Assembly (NCBI RefSeq): GCF_036311985.1
Contig: NZ_JAZDCJ010000078.1
Length of the DNA stretch: 13,550 nt
Origin: JAZDCJ01 sp036311985
Lineage (GTDB): Bacteria; Actinomycetota; Actinomycetes; Actinomycetales; Micrococcaceae
Strand: one strand, 5' to 3'
In this document: one piece after another, positions 1 to 5,733 of the stretch
Layout of the letters: each line of letters opens with the position of its first letter
How positions within the stretch are numbered: position 1 is the stretch's first letter
Position numbers and translations under genes: made by a program
The notes under the pieces: model-generated
What the model was told of the DNA's origin: nothing
The model's input: only the letters and a program-made list of their open reading frames with translations
Database searches by the model: none

Positions 1-79
1 AGGTCGGGCACGGTGGGTCACGAGGTGGAAGCCCGCGCTCAACGCCTTCGCTATCACCTTCGAAGGCCGAATCAACTGA
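1..79 (+). CDS. IS256-family (Mutator) transposase, C-terminal fragment, cut by window edge
   Basis: Reading from base 2, the frame gives about 25 residues ending RWKPALNAFAITFEGRIN before a TGA at 77-79. A tail of the form RWK-ALN-FAI-F is the usual C-terminus of IS256/Mutator transposases. These are DDE transposases that move the element by a copy-out, circle-intermediate route. The catalytic part is outside the window, so it is not possible to tell whether the gene is intact. The stop is followed about 40 bp later by the presumed inverted repeat, which is normal spacing for the family. The identification rests on this short tail only. Confidence 0.6.
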   Translation, partial: GRARWVTRWKPALNAFAITFEGRIN

Positions 80-120
80 CAATGCGCCAGGCCAGATCCA
101 CCGTTAATCTGACAGACCCC
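1..120 (+). mobile_element. 3' end of an IS256-family insertion sequence
   Basis: The left edge of the window holds the end of a transposase frame (stop at 77-79), about 40 bp of non-coding DNA, and a sequence at 104-120 that reads ATCTGACAGACCCC near its end. This looks like a terminal inverted repeat of an IS256/Mutator-type element, so I place the element's end near 120, give or take a few bases. The left end is outside the window, so the inverted repeat and the target duplication cannot be matched. Its orientation means the element ends facing the conjugation block. Confidence 0.6.
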
Positions 121-155
121 CATGGTGTGCAGTAGTTCCTTTCGAGGTAACACAA

Positions 156-248
156 ATGGCACCCACAGCGTGGGTGTTGTCAAAAGTTCAGATCGTGTCC
201 CGCCAAGAACTGGATCTGGACTTAATGCTTCCGAGAAGGCCCGCCTAG
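156..248 (+). CDS. Possible 30-codon ORF between the IS and the terminator
   Basis: An ATG at 156 is preceded by GAGG at 144-147 with an 8-base spacer, a good ribosome-binding site. The frame runs for 30 codons (starting MAPTAWVLSKVQIVS) to a TAG at 246-248. A hairpin with a perfect 7-bp stem (160-166 pairing with 170-176, 3-base loop) covers codons 2 to 7. The stop codon lies in the loop and 3' stem edge of the plus-strand terminator at 235-266. I recognise no family. It could be a real small peptide, a remnant of a gene broken by the IS256-type element, or chance. The ribosome-binding site and the closely following terminator are the only support. Confidence 0.25.
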   Translation: MAPTAWVLSKVQIVSRQELDLDLMLPRRPA

Positions 249-266
249 TGCGGGCCTTCCTCTTTT
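235..266 (+). terminator. Rho-independent terminator (strong on plus strand)
   Basis: AAGGCCCGC at 236-244 pairs perfectly with GCGGGCCTT at 250-258 around the loop CTAGT. A further G-C pair (235 with 259) gives a 10-bp stem. The 3' side continues CCTCTTTT, a U-rich tail. On the minus strand the same stem lies directly after the stop codon of the ribbon-helix-helix gene but has no T-run after it, so for that operon it is at best a weak terminator or a 3'-end stabiliser. Confidence 0.8.
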
Positions 267-495
267 AAGAGGCGATACGGCCGATAGGCAGTTCCTCCTG
301 ACCGCTAACGAATGTCATGTCGATAGCGGCGAGCTTCTCAGCAACGGCATGTGCGATGAACTCACTAGCCGACTGCCCTTGGTGATCTGCAACAGCGAAC
401 AACTTTTCTGCGTCTGCAACGGGGAGCCGGGTAGTCAGAACATGACGGTCCCCTTTAGAAGGGCGTCCTCCGCGTGCGCGTTTCTGAATTGCCAT
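265..495 (-). CDS. Small ribbon-helix-helix DNA-binding protein
   Basis: The 76-residue protein starts with a basic, flexible arm (MAIQKRARGGRPSKGDRHV). A short strand LTTRLP follows, then two helices around ADAEKLFAVADHQGQSASEF and IAHAVAEKLAAI: the ribbon-helix-helix layout of CopG/MetJ/ParG-type dimeric DNA binders. I chose the ATG at 495 because GAGGGG sits 1-2 bases upstream region-wise in good register; an earlier in-frame ATG at 558 would add 21 residues of unrelated character. The gene follows the MinD/ParA-like gene in the same direction with a 68-bp gap. A ParA-type ATPase followed by a small RHH protein is the arrangement of type Ib plasmid partition cassettes. It could therefore be the centromere-binding partner, or alternatively an operon repressor or orphan antitoxin; no toxin gene is visible beside it. 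Confidence 0.75.
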   Translation of the reverse strand: MAIQKRARGGRPSKGDRHVLTTRLPVADAEKLFAVADHQGQSASEFIAHAVAEKLAAIDMTFVSGQEELPIGRIAS

Positions 496-519
496 GCCCC
501 TCACGTTAGTTTCTGAAAC
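480..519. repeat. Paired GTTTCTGAA sites around the RHH gene start
   Basis: GTTTCTGAA occurs at 480-488 and again at 509-517, 29 bases apart, flanking the chosen start codon of the RHH gene (493-495). The second copy extends to GTTTCTGAAAC (509-519), an odd-length perfect palindrome. RHH proteins commonly bind short repeated operators near their own start, so this may be its binding site. It is only two copies in a short region, so chance is not excluded. Confidence 0.35.
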
Positions 520-563
520 GCTGGGGACCGGACATAAAGTACGGCGTGTCGGCTTCATCTCTT

Positions 564-2027
564 TTAGAAGCCTTTTGCGACGGCGGCGGCTGCGGCGAGC
601 CAGGCTCGTTGGGTGGCTGGCTGGAGTGCGTCGTAGCGGATGGGTCCGTTGACCAGGGCGGGGTCGTAGGGGATGCGGACAACGGCGCGTACATGGGGGG
701 CGAAGCCGTCAGCGATCCGTCGGGCCTCGTCCTTGGCGCGCTTGAGCGCATCACCGCTCATGCTGCGCTTGGCGTCGGTGGACTCGGACACGATCACGAC
801 GGCGTTGCGGGCCAGTTCGGCGTCGTGGCCGCCGCGGGATTCCAGCGTTTGGAGGGTCAGACGCGCGGCTTCGGCGCGGTCTTCGATGGCTGTCACGGGG
901 ACCACGAGCTGGTTGGTGTGATGGATCATTCGCCGCCAGTTGGCGGCGCGGGCCGTGTTTCCGGAGTCCATGACGATCAAACGGTAGTAGCGGGTGAGTA
1001 CCTGGTGGGCGATGTCCACCTCCTCTGCGGTCACTTCGTGGTCGCCCTCCTCGTTTTCGTCCGAGCGCAGGACGTCAAACTTGTCTGAGGTCTGGTGGTG
1101 GACGAACTGGGCGATCTCGGCTGCTTGGGCGCTGGGGGAGAGCAGGGCATGGGATGAGTCGATGAGGTCCAGGACGCTGTTGTTGTGGCCGCCCTTTTCG
1201 GTGCGCCAGCCGAGGGTGCCCTGGGATTCGTTGTTGTCCCAGGCGACGGTCGCCGCGCCGCTGTAGCGGGCCAGAATCGCGCTGAGCATGACGACGGTAG
1301 GGGTCTTGTTCGCTCCGCCCTTGCGGTTGACGACAGCTACAGTGCGGGGGCCCGGCCAGTGCTGGCTCACTGTGCGGATGCCCTCGCGTTCGGCCAGCTC
1401 TTCAGGCGAGGGGTCCATGCGGAAGCCCAGGCGGCTGAGAACGCCACGCCAGCCGCGCGTGGCCGGCTGGAGCACGGGCGCGCTGATGAGGAATGAGGTG
1501 TCTTTGAGGCTGCGCTGAGTGGCAGGCTCAGCTGCAGCTGCTGTGGCGGCCCGTGCGGGTCCCTGGGCGGCCGCGTGTTTAACAGCTGCATCGAAGGTCA
1601 CTGGCGCATCGTCGGCAGGGCGTGTCGGCACTTCTTCGGCCGGAGAGGCATCGGGCACCGAACCTGGCGTGGGAGCAGGCGCGGCCGTAGTCGTGGCCTT
1701 GGCTGTTTCGGGCGAAGGGGCTGCCGTAACGGGCAAGGTGTCCTGCTCCCGCTTGGGGGTGGGCTTGATCGGAGCGGCCTCGCTGACAACACCTTCGGGG
1801 GAGACGATGATGAGGCCCTGCCCGTCCGGATCGGTGGTGCTGACGCGGACGGGTCGGCCGAGCTGAGCAGCGGTTTCAGAGATGAGGCGTAGCGCCTCGC
1901 CAAGGACAGCGGCTTCGTCGGCGGCCTCGATAGCGTGGGAGGTTCCGTTGATGGTGACTTCGCCGGTTCCGTTGGTCCGCAGAACGGCGTTGATCTTGGG
2001 GAAGTCGAGTGCTTGAGTTTCCATCAT
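564..2027 (-). CDS. MinD/ParA-like ATPase with long N-terminal extension, linked to the conjugation genes
   Basis: This 487-residue protein has three parts. Residues 1-85 form a small domain with conserved-looking segments (EVTINGTSHAIEA, LGRPVRVSTTDPDG). Residues about 86-170 are a Pro/Ala/Thr-rich, probably disordered linker. From about 190 a GWRGVLSRLGFRMDPSPEEL segment leads into a ParA/MinD P-loop ATPase. The Walker A is NRKGGANKTPT (234-244): it keeps both lysines (K236 and K241) but replaces the usual GVGKTT by GANKTP. WDNNE follows at 263-267 and the Walker B-like LIVMDSGN at 350-357. Such ATPases dimerise on ATP to position DNA or membrane complexes. The lipoprotein gene ends 6 bp upstream, so the two are coupled. 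AAGGA upstream suits either of two adjacent ATGs (2027 or 2024). A partition role with the RHH protein is possible; a role in placing the secretion machine fits the operon as well. The extended N-terminus resembles the layout of MinD-like proteins of type VII secretion loci. Confidence 0.8.
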   Translation of the reverse strand: MMETQALDFPKINAVLRTNGTGEVTINGTSHAIEAADEAAVLGEALRLISETAAQLGRPVRVSTTDPDGQGLIIVSPEGVVSEAAPIKPTPKREQDTLPVTAAPSPETAKATTTAAPAPTPGSVPDASPAEEVPTRPADDAPVTFDAAVKHAAAQGPARAATAAAAEPATQRSLKDTSFLISAPVLQPATRGWRGVLSRLGFRMDPSPEELAEREGIRTVSQHWPGPRTVAVVNRKGGANKTPTVVMLSAILARYSGAATVAWDNNESQGTLGWRTEKGGHNNSVLDLIDSSHALLSPSAQAAEIAQFVHHQTSDKFDVLRSDENEEGDHEVTAEEVDIAHQVLTRYYRLIVMDSGNTARAANWRRMIHHTNQLVVPVTAIEDRAEAARLTLQTLESRGGHDAELARNAVVIVSESTDAKRSMSGDALKRAKDEARRIADGFAPHVRAVVRIPYDPALVNGPIRYDALQPATQRAWLAAAAAVAKGF

Positions 2028-2033
2028 CTGTCC

Positions 2034-2549
2034 TTACTTTGTGCCGTTCGGGGGCGTGAAACGGTTGACCTGCCAGGGCTTGTCGGCTGCGCTGCGGAGC
2101 AGTTGCACGTCGTAGTCGCCGGCATCGGTGGGAAAGACGACATGGCAGCCGAAACCGTTGTTCTCATCGATCTTGAGCTTGCCCGTTCCAGTGATCCTGG
2201 TGACCGGGATGTTGGCCGGGTCAACGTATTGGTAATCGGCGGTTGCTTGGGCGGTGAGGAGCTGGCCGAGCTCCTGGATCCATTCCTTGTCGGTGACAGT
2301 GGGACGGGCATACAGCGTCATGGCCTCGGTCGCGGTTTCCAACGCAGCTGTTTTGCTTCCCTCGTCCCAGGCAATGCCTAGCGTGGCCGGCGCTGTGCCG
2401 CCGGGAGCTTGGGGCTTACCGCCCGCGCTGAGCGTGGCTGAGCTGGCGGCGGAAGCACTGGGCGATAGTTCCGCGGACGTAGAGCTGGATACCGGCGCGC
2501 ATGCCGTGCACACGAGCAGGGCCGCGAGGGCTGTCAGGGCGCGTTTCAT
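2034..2549 (-). CDS. Small secreted lipoprotein of the conjugation operon
   Basis: The 171-residue product begins with a lipoprotein signal: MKR, a hydrophobic stretch, then VCTAC with the likely lipidated cysteine at residue 17. The -3 residue is Cys rather than Leu, so the lipobox is slightly unusual. A Ser/Ala-rich tether (about 18-55) follows. The C-terminal half has the pattern W-x3-LG-LLTAQATADYQYVD-IPVTRITG, then beta-rich sequence with PWQVNRF near the end. This resembles the NTF2-like extracytoplasmic domain of TcpC/VirB8-type conjugation proteins, but that fold assignment is an inference from pattern. GGAGG lies 4 bases before the ATG. The start overlaps the stop of the hydrolase gene by 4 bases (ATGA), so translation is coupled. 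The likely place of action is the outer face of the membrane, beside the secretion channel. Confidence 0.65.
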   Translation of the reverse strand: MKRALTALAALLVCTACAPVSSSTSAELSPSASAASSATLSAGGKPQAPGGTAPATLGIAWDEGSKTAALETATEAMTLYARPTVTDKEWIQELGQLLTAQATADYQYVDPANIPVTRITGTGKLKIDENNGFGCHVVFPTDAGDYDVQLLRSAADKPWQVNRFTPPNGTK

Positions 2550-3628
2550 GGTTCCTCCGGGTAGTCGCTGCCGGGCAGGTAGAGAAAGGCGCTGGGAGTG
2601 CTGTTCTCTACTGTGCGGGTGTAGTAGGTGTGGTCGTTCGGGGCGGGGTTGCCGTTGTAGCCCTCTTCCAGGAAGCTGCCGTCACCGTTAACGGCTTTGA
2701 CGACGGCGACGTGGCCGTAAGTGCCATCGGCGCCCCCGGTGCCGGGGGAGTACCAGACGACAGAGCCGACACGTGGCGTTCCACCGGTCGGCCAGCCCTT
2801 GGCATCCCAGCCGTCTTTCCAGGTAAGGGCAGAACCGAGCACGGCACCGTCAGGCCGGAAGGTGCCGTTCAGCACCTTGTAGGGGGCGGTGGTGCTGCCC
2901 AGTTGCTGGTTGACACGCCAGAGGGCGAAGTCGACGCATTCGCGGTTGAACATGCCCAGCGGGGATGGCTCATAGATCTTGGCCGTGCGCCACGGCAGAT
3001 CATCGTCTCTACCGGATTGGCCAGGGATCCCACAGGAGCTTTCCCCGCCGGCATCGGTGATCTGAACGTCGCCCAGAGCGGCGACGACCTCGACGGCGGC
3101 CGCCCAGTAGGACTGGTAGTGGAACGGGTCGGCGTTGCGCTGGACCCTGTGCGCGGCCGTGGTGGGCTCGAGCTGTTCCCACCCGCTGACCTTCTGCAGG
3201 GCGGTAAAGAAGCTCGTCGCTGAAGTCGTTGGGTTCATGCGGTCCGCGTAGGACCCCCACGCGCCGTTGTCGCGCTGCTGGAACAGTCCCCGGGAGTCAG
3301 GGCCCGGCCCGTCGCCGTAGTCCAGGACACGCAACCCGGATTCGCCCATGGCCGTCATGACACCGATCGTCTGCCCCCGGGCCGACAGACCAAGGGCTTT
3401 GCCTGCATTGATGACCAGAGCCGCGTTCTTCAGTTGCTCGCCCTCGTAACCGGCAACAGCGACTTTGGGCAGCTGGCTTGCGTCAACGCTGACGCTGGAC
3501 CCGGTTGGTGAGCAGACATCGGCCGCGGCCTGGGAGCCCCCGCCGAACAGGATGATGGACAGCACCAAGCCGACGGGTGCAAGGACGGCGCCGGCGACGA
3601 GCGCGGGCGCGCTCGTTCGTGATTGCAT
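2546..3628 (-). CDS. Secreted bifunctional peptidoglycan hydrolase (lysozyme-like plus CHAP domain)
   Basis: The 360-residue protein has one N-terminal membrane segment or uncleaved signal (about 9-30). Residues 60-185 look like a lytic-transglycosylase/lysozyme-like domain: MGESGLR with candidate catalytic Glu96, then SRGLFQQRDNGAWG and the ATSFFTAL helix typical of phage and conjugation-linked wall hydrolases. After a short linker, residues 210-355 form a CHAP (NlpC/P60-like) amidase/endopeptidase domain with the nucleophile in FNRECVDFALW (Cys231) and the histidine in TYGHVAVVK (His306). Together the two would cut both glycan and peptide bonds, the job of VirB1/TcpG-like proteins that open a passage through the thick wall for a transfer machine. 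GAGGGGG lies 4 bases before the ATG. It overlaps the lipoprotein gene and follows the regulator gene by 36 bp. Confidence 0.85.
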   Translation of the reverse strand: MQSRTSAPALVAGAVLAPVGLVLSIILFGGGSQAAADVCSPTGSSVSVDASQLPKVAVAGYEGEQLKNAALVINAGKALGLSARGQTIGVMTAMGESGLRVLDYGDGPGPDSRGLFQQRDNGAWGSYADRMNPTTSATSFFTALQKVSGWEQLEPTTAAHRVQRNADPFHYQSYWAAAVEVVAALGDVQITDAGGESSCGIPGQSGRDDDLPWRTAKIYEPSPLGMFNRECVDFALWRVNQQLGSTTAPYKVLNGTFRPDGAVLGSALTWKDGWDAKGWPTGGTPRVGSVVWYSPGTGGADGTYGHVAVVKAVNGDGSFLEEGYNGNPAPNDHTYYTRTVENSTPSAFLYLPGSDYPEEP

Positions 3629-3664
3629 GTGTCCCCCTCACATCTGCTCGTCCACTGCTGCGCC

Positions 3665-3955
3665 CTAGGGCTGGTCCTCGTCGTTCACTTCTGGTGTCTG
3701 GCCCTTCCTGAGCGTGTTCCGGTTCTCCCAGACCCAGTCCTTGACTTGATCTCTGGCGATTAACCATGTCTTCTCGACTTGGTAAGCAGGAATCACTCCG
3801 GTTTGGAGCCAGCGGTAGACGGTGTTCCGGGACAACCCGAAGATCTCTTCGAGGTCCTGAGGCGTAAGACGCTCCGGGTACTTGGCGAAGAGTGCTTCCA
3901 GGTACTTGGGGTCCACGCTCAGTCCGTCCCACCGCATAGAGCCATCGTAGACCAC
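3665..3955 (-). CDS. Winged helix-turn-helix regulator, BldC/excisionase-like (MerR superfamily)
   Basis: The 96-residue protein carries one DNA-binding domain at about residues 29-78: RLTPQDLEEIFGLSRNTVYRWL (helix-turn-helix), TGVIPAYQVEKTWLIA (wing), then RDQVKDWVWENR. This is the small wHTH fold shared by BldC, phage excisionases and MerR N-termini, with no effector domain. The C-terminal tail is acidic. The frame can start at GTG 3955 or ATG 3937; neither has a clear ribosome-binding site, so a leaderless or weakly initiated message is possible. It is the first gene of the leftward block and is divergent from the secretion operon, bordering the phased repeats at 3961-4000. An autoregulatory or switch role over both operons is the obvious reading; an excisionase role is possible, but no integrase is visible. 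Confidence 0.8.
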   Translation of the reverse strand: MVYDGSMRWDGLSVDPKYLEALFAKYPERLTPQDLEEIFGLSRNTVYRWLQTGVIPAYQVEKTWLIARDQVKDWVWENRNTLRKGQTPEVNDEDQP

Positions 3956-4080
3956 AAATTGGTACTGTGATGTACTGGAAGTGACTGAAAGGTACTAAAG
4001 CTGTTGCTGAGGGTCACTTTTGGCCTTTCGTGTCGGATGGTACCGATACGATCTTTGCGGACATTAGTAGGGGATGTGAA
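3956..4080. promoter_or_regulatory. Divergent control region between the two operons
   Basis: These 125 bp separate the leftward regulator gene from the rightward secretion operon and must hold both promoters. The region is less G+C-rich than the flanking genes. It contains phased repeats (3961-4000), the inverted pair AAGTGAC/GTCACTT (3979-3985 and 4013-4019) and a GGTACC palindrome at 4039-4044. TACGAT at 4047-4052 could serve as a -10 box for the rightward operon, but I see no convincing -35 for it, so promoter positions remain unassigned. Confidence 0.6.
3961..4000. repeat. Four direct repeats in exact 10-bp register (likely operator)
   Basis: Successive 10-base blocks begin GGTACT (3961), TGTACT (3971), GTGACT (3981) and GGTACT (3991). 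All four share CT at positions 5-6, and three of four share GTACT. The spacing is one helical turn, so all copies face the same side of the DNA. BldC-type wHTH proteins are known to bind direct repeats head-to-tail in cooperative filaments, and such a protein is encoded 6 bases away. Confidence 0.6.
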
Positions 4081-4698
4081 ATGCCGGTCTCAAAGAATCG
4101 CTGGGTGACACTCGGCGCAGAAACTATCGACGAACCCGTTTCAGCTATCCCGGAAGAGCCGCCTTTCGTCCCTACGGGGGCGACGAGGCCGCAGCTGAGT
4201 GTTCCGCAACCGGACCATGCGGACCGGCTTCCCCGAAGGAACGTTGCGGGGAGGGAACCGAGCTTTTGGTGGCTTGGCGTCCACGGCGGCGCTGGCGAAA
4301 CGTCGCTTGCACGCCTGGACAAGAGAACCAAAGCCGCGGAACATCAGTGGCCTTTGACGGCAGCCGGATCCGTGATCGTCCTGGTTGCGCGGTCCAATAT
4401 CCCGGGCCTTCGTGCAGCACGGCTGGCTGCAACTGAATGGGCTTCCGGTTCTCTTTCCGGGATCCACCTCGCCGGCCTGGTGGTCATGGCTGACGCTCCC
4501 GGACGGCTCCCCAAAGAGATCCGCGACTTCGCCCGCGTCGTCGGTGGGGGAGTGCCCCACATGTGGCATTTCCCCTGGGTGGACGGCTGGCGTTATGGCC
4601 ATGACGTCGCCACCGAGGAACTTCCCAAAGAAGCCCGCACCACTCTTGAACAGGTCCAGATTGCAGTAACTGCCACTGCCGGACTCACGGCTAAGTAG
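4081..4698 (+). CDS. ParA-like P-loop-fold protein lacking the Walker lysine (DUF6668-like)
   Basis: The 205-residue protein has a variable, Pro-rich first 55 residues. Then WWLGVHGGAGETSLARL (64-79) sits where a P-loop would, followed by hydrophobic strands SVIVLVAR (97-104) and HLAGLVVMADAP (129-140), then PHMWHFPWVDGWR. The overall order resembles a shrunken MinD/ParA fold. I connect it with the GAHGGAG-type family often placed at the head of actinobacterial conjugation operons (DUF6668, from memory). The loop reads GGAGETS with Glu in place of the catalytic Lys, so ATP hydrolysis is doubtful; it may bind nucleotide weakly or act as a structural partner. ATG 4081 is preceded by AGGGG at 7 bases; an upstream GTG at 4030 is in frame but lacks such a site. 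First gene of the rightward operon, 13 bp before the next. Confidence 0.7.
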   Translation: MPVSKNRWVTLGAETIDEPVSAIPEEPPFVPTGATRPQLSVPQPDHADRLPRRNVAGREPSFWWLGVHGGAGETSLARLDKRTKAAEHQWPLTAAGSVIVLVARSNIPGLRAARLAATEWASGSLSGIHLAGLVVMADAPGRLPKEIRDFARVVGGGVPHMWHFPWVDGWRYGHDVATEELPKEARTTLEQVQIAVTATAGLTAK

Positions 4699-4711
4699 AA
4701 AGTAGAAACTG

Positions 4712-4999
4712 ATGTTGTTTTCCAAGGCCATGGAATGGTCAAGCTTTGCCATCACTGAGATACCGAACCCGGGCACAGGTGAAGCGCCTCCCGGCTCTGA
4801 AGGTTTGCTGACAATCCTCAAATGGGTCGCATGGATCGTCTTCGGCCTTGCCGTGGCGGGCATCCTGATCACAGCCGGAACGATGATGATCAACAACCGA
4901 CGCGGAGAGGGCGGCGAGCATGCCGGCCGTCTGGCATGGGTCCTCGGCGGGTGCATCCTGGCAGCCTCCGCTGGCGGCGTCGTAGGCGCCCTGGTCTAA
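4712..4999 (+). CDS. Small two-helix membrane protein, possible VirB2-like subunit
   Basis: The 95-residue protein has a short polar N-terminus with Pro/Gly (19-29), a first transmembrane helix at about 35-58, a charged loop (INNRRGEGGEHAGR, 60-73) and a second helix at about 74-94 that is rich in Gly and Ala. Two hydrophobic helices joined by a basic cytoplasmic loop are the layout of VirB2/TrbC-type subunits, and such a gene is expected near the start of this kind of operon. Sequence identity to pilins cannot be judged by eye, so the role is inferred. The ribosome-binding site before ATG 4712 is weak; ATG 4730 is an alternative start. The next gene's AAGGAG overlaps this gene's stop. Confidence 0.65.
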   Translation: MLFSKAMEWSSFAITEIPNPGTGEAPPGSEGLLTILKWVAWIVFGLAVAGILITAGTMMINNRRGEGGEHAGRLAWVLGGCILAASAGGVVGALV

Positions 5000-5010
5000 G
5001 GAGCCGAGCC

Positions 5011-5733
5011 ATGACTGAACCGACAGTGAACGAAGACCAGAATCCGCTGACCAAACCTAAGTTCATCATCTCGGCCGTTGTCGTGGCGATCATTGTCGCG
5101 CTCGGGGCAATCCTGGCCCTGGTTCCCAGAGGTGGCGGAACGGCGTCCCCTGAACCGAGCTCCACCAGCACGAGCACCAGCAGCCAACCTACGGCGACGT
5201 CGGGGGCCAGCGTGTGCGGCCTGCCATCCGGTGATCAGGCGAAACCGGCCACTACACCCGCTGACACCAAATGGGAATTGGTCGGCAAGATCGCCGCACC
5301 AACGTCGCCCACCCAGTTCGGCCCCGGCAAGACCGAAGACAACGGCCTCCGTTCCTGTTTCGCACACTCACCGACCGGTGCATTGTATGCAGCGGCAAAC
5401 ATGACTGCGTTGTCCGCAGCTGGAAAAGCGGACCTCGTTTATCAGCAGTTGGCCGTACCAAGCCCGGAGCGAGATGCGGTGCTGAAGTCATCCCCAACAG
5501 CCGCCCCAAACTCCGTGACCGCCCAATTGGCCGGCTTCACATTCCGTTCTTACGAGGCTGATCGAGCTGTCATTGATCTCGCCTTCAAGGGTGCAAACGG
5601 AACTTTCGTCTCTATTCCGGTTCCGCTCCAGTGGTACGAGGGCGACTGGAAGTTCGTTGTGCCGGCTACAGGGGACACTGGGGCGCGACAGCTCAATGAC
5701 CTCAGTGGTTACGTTGAGTGGGCGGGTGTCTAA
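5011..5733 (+). CDS. Membrane-anchored protein with extracytoplasmic domain (DUF8175-like)
   Basis: The 240-residue protein has a short cytoplasmic tail, one transmembrane helix (about 18-38), a Ser/Thr/Pro-rich spacer (41-66) and an outer domain of about 170 residues. That domain opens with SVCGLPSGDQ and includes TKWELVGKIAAPT, FGPGKTEDNGLRSCFAHS and LQWYEGDWKFVVP. Cys69 and Cys116 are the only cysteines and may form a disulfide. The motif set is one I associate with an uncharacterised family (DUF8175, from memory) in actinobacterial transfer operons. By topology it may fill a VirB8-like bridging place, but no VirB8 sequence signature is evident. ATG 5011 has AAGGAG 8 bases upstream; longer in-frame readings upstream would run through the previous gene in another frame. 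Its stop overlaps the next start (TAATG). Confidence 0.7.
   Translation: MTEPTVNEDQNPLTKPKFIISAVVVAIIVALGAILALVPRGGGTASPEPSSTSTSTSSQPTATSGASVCGLPSGDQAKPATTPADTKWELVGKIAAPTSPTQFGPGKTEDNGLRSCFAHSPTGALYAAANMTALSAAGKADLVYQQLAVPSPERDAVLKSSPTAAPNSVTAQLAGFTFRSYEADRAVIDLAFKGANGTFVSIPVPLQWYEGDWKFVVPATGDTGARQLNDLSGYVEWAGV

Noticed and set aside
160..176. Hairpin considered as an oriT
   Set aside because: A 7-bp stem with a 3-base loop is common; no relaxase gene lies beside it and no nick-site family motif is recognised.
181..207. tRNA-like 3' end (GTTCAGATC ... CCCGCCA), considered as an attachment site
   Set aside because: The bases flanking the would-be T-loop do not pair into a T-stem and no acceptor or anticodon arm can be drawn upstream.
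265..558. RHH protein started at ATG 558, 5 bases after the ATPase stop
   Set aside because: The ribosome-binding site is too close to that ATG and the extra 21 residues look unrelated to the RHH fold; the ATG at 495 has a clear GAGGGG and leaves room for the repeated sites. Not fully excluded.
546..1088. Plus-strand open frame of 180 codons inside the MinD/ParA-like gene
   Set aside because: It is a shadow of the minus-strand gene: Gly/Val-rich, no ribosome-binding site, and the opposite strand has clear ParA motifs and operon spacing.
2501..3223. Plus-strand open frame of 240 codons across the hydrolase gene
   Set aside because: It spans the junction of two well-supported minus-strand genes and has the composition of a high-GC antisense frame with no recognisable domain.
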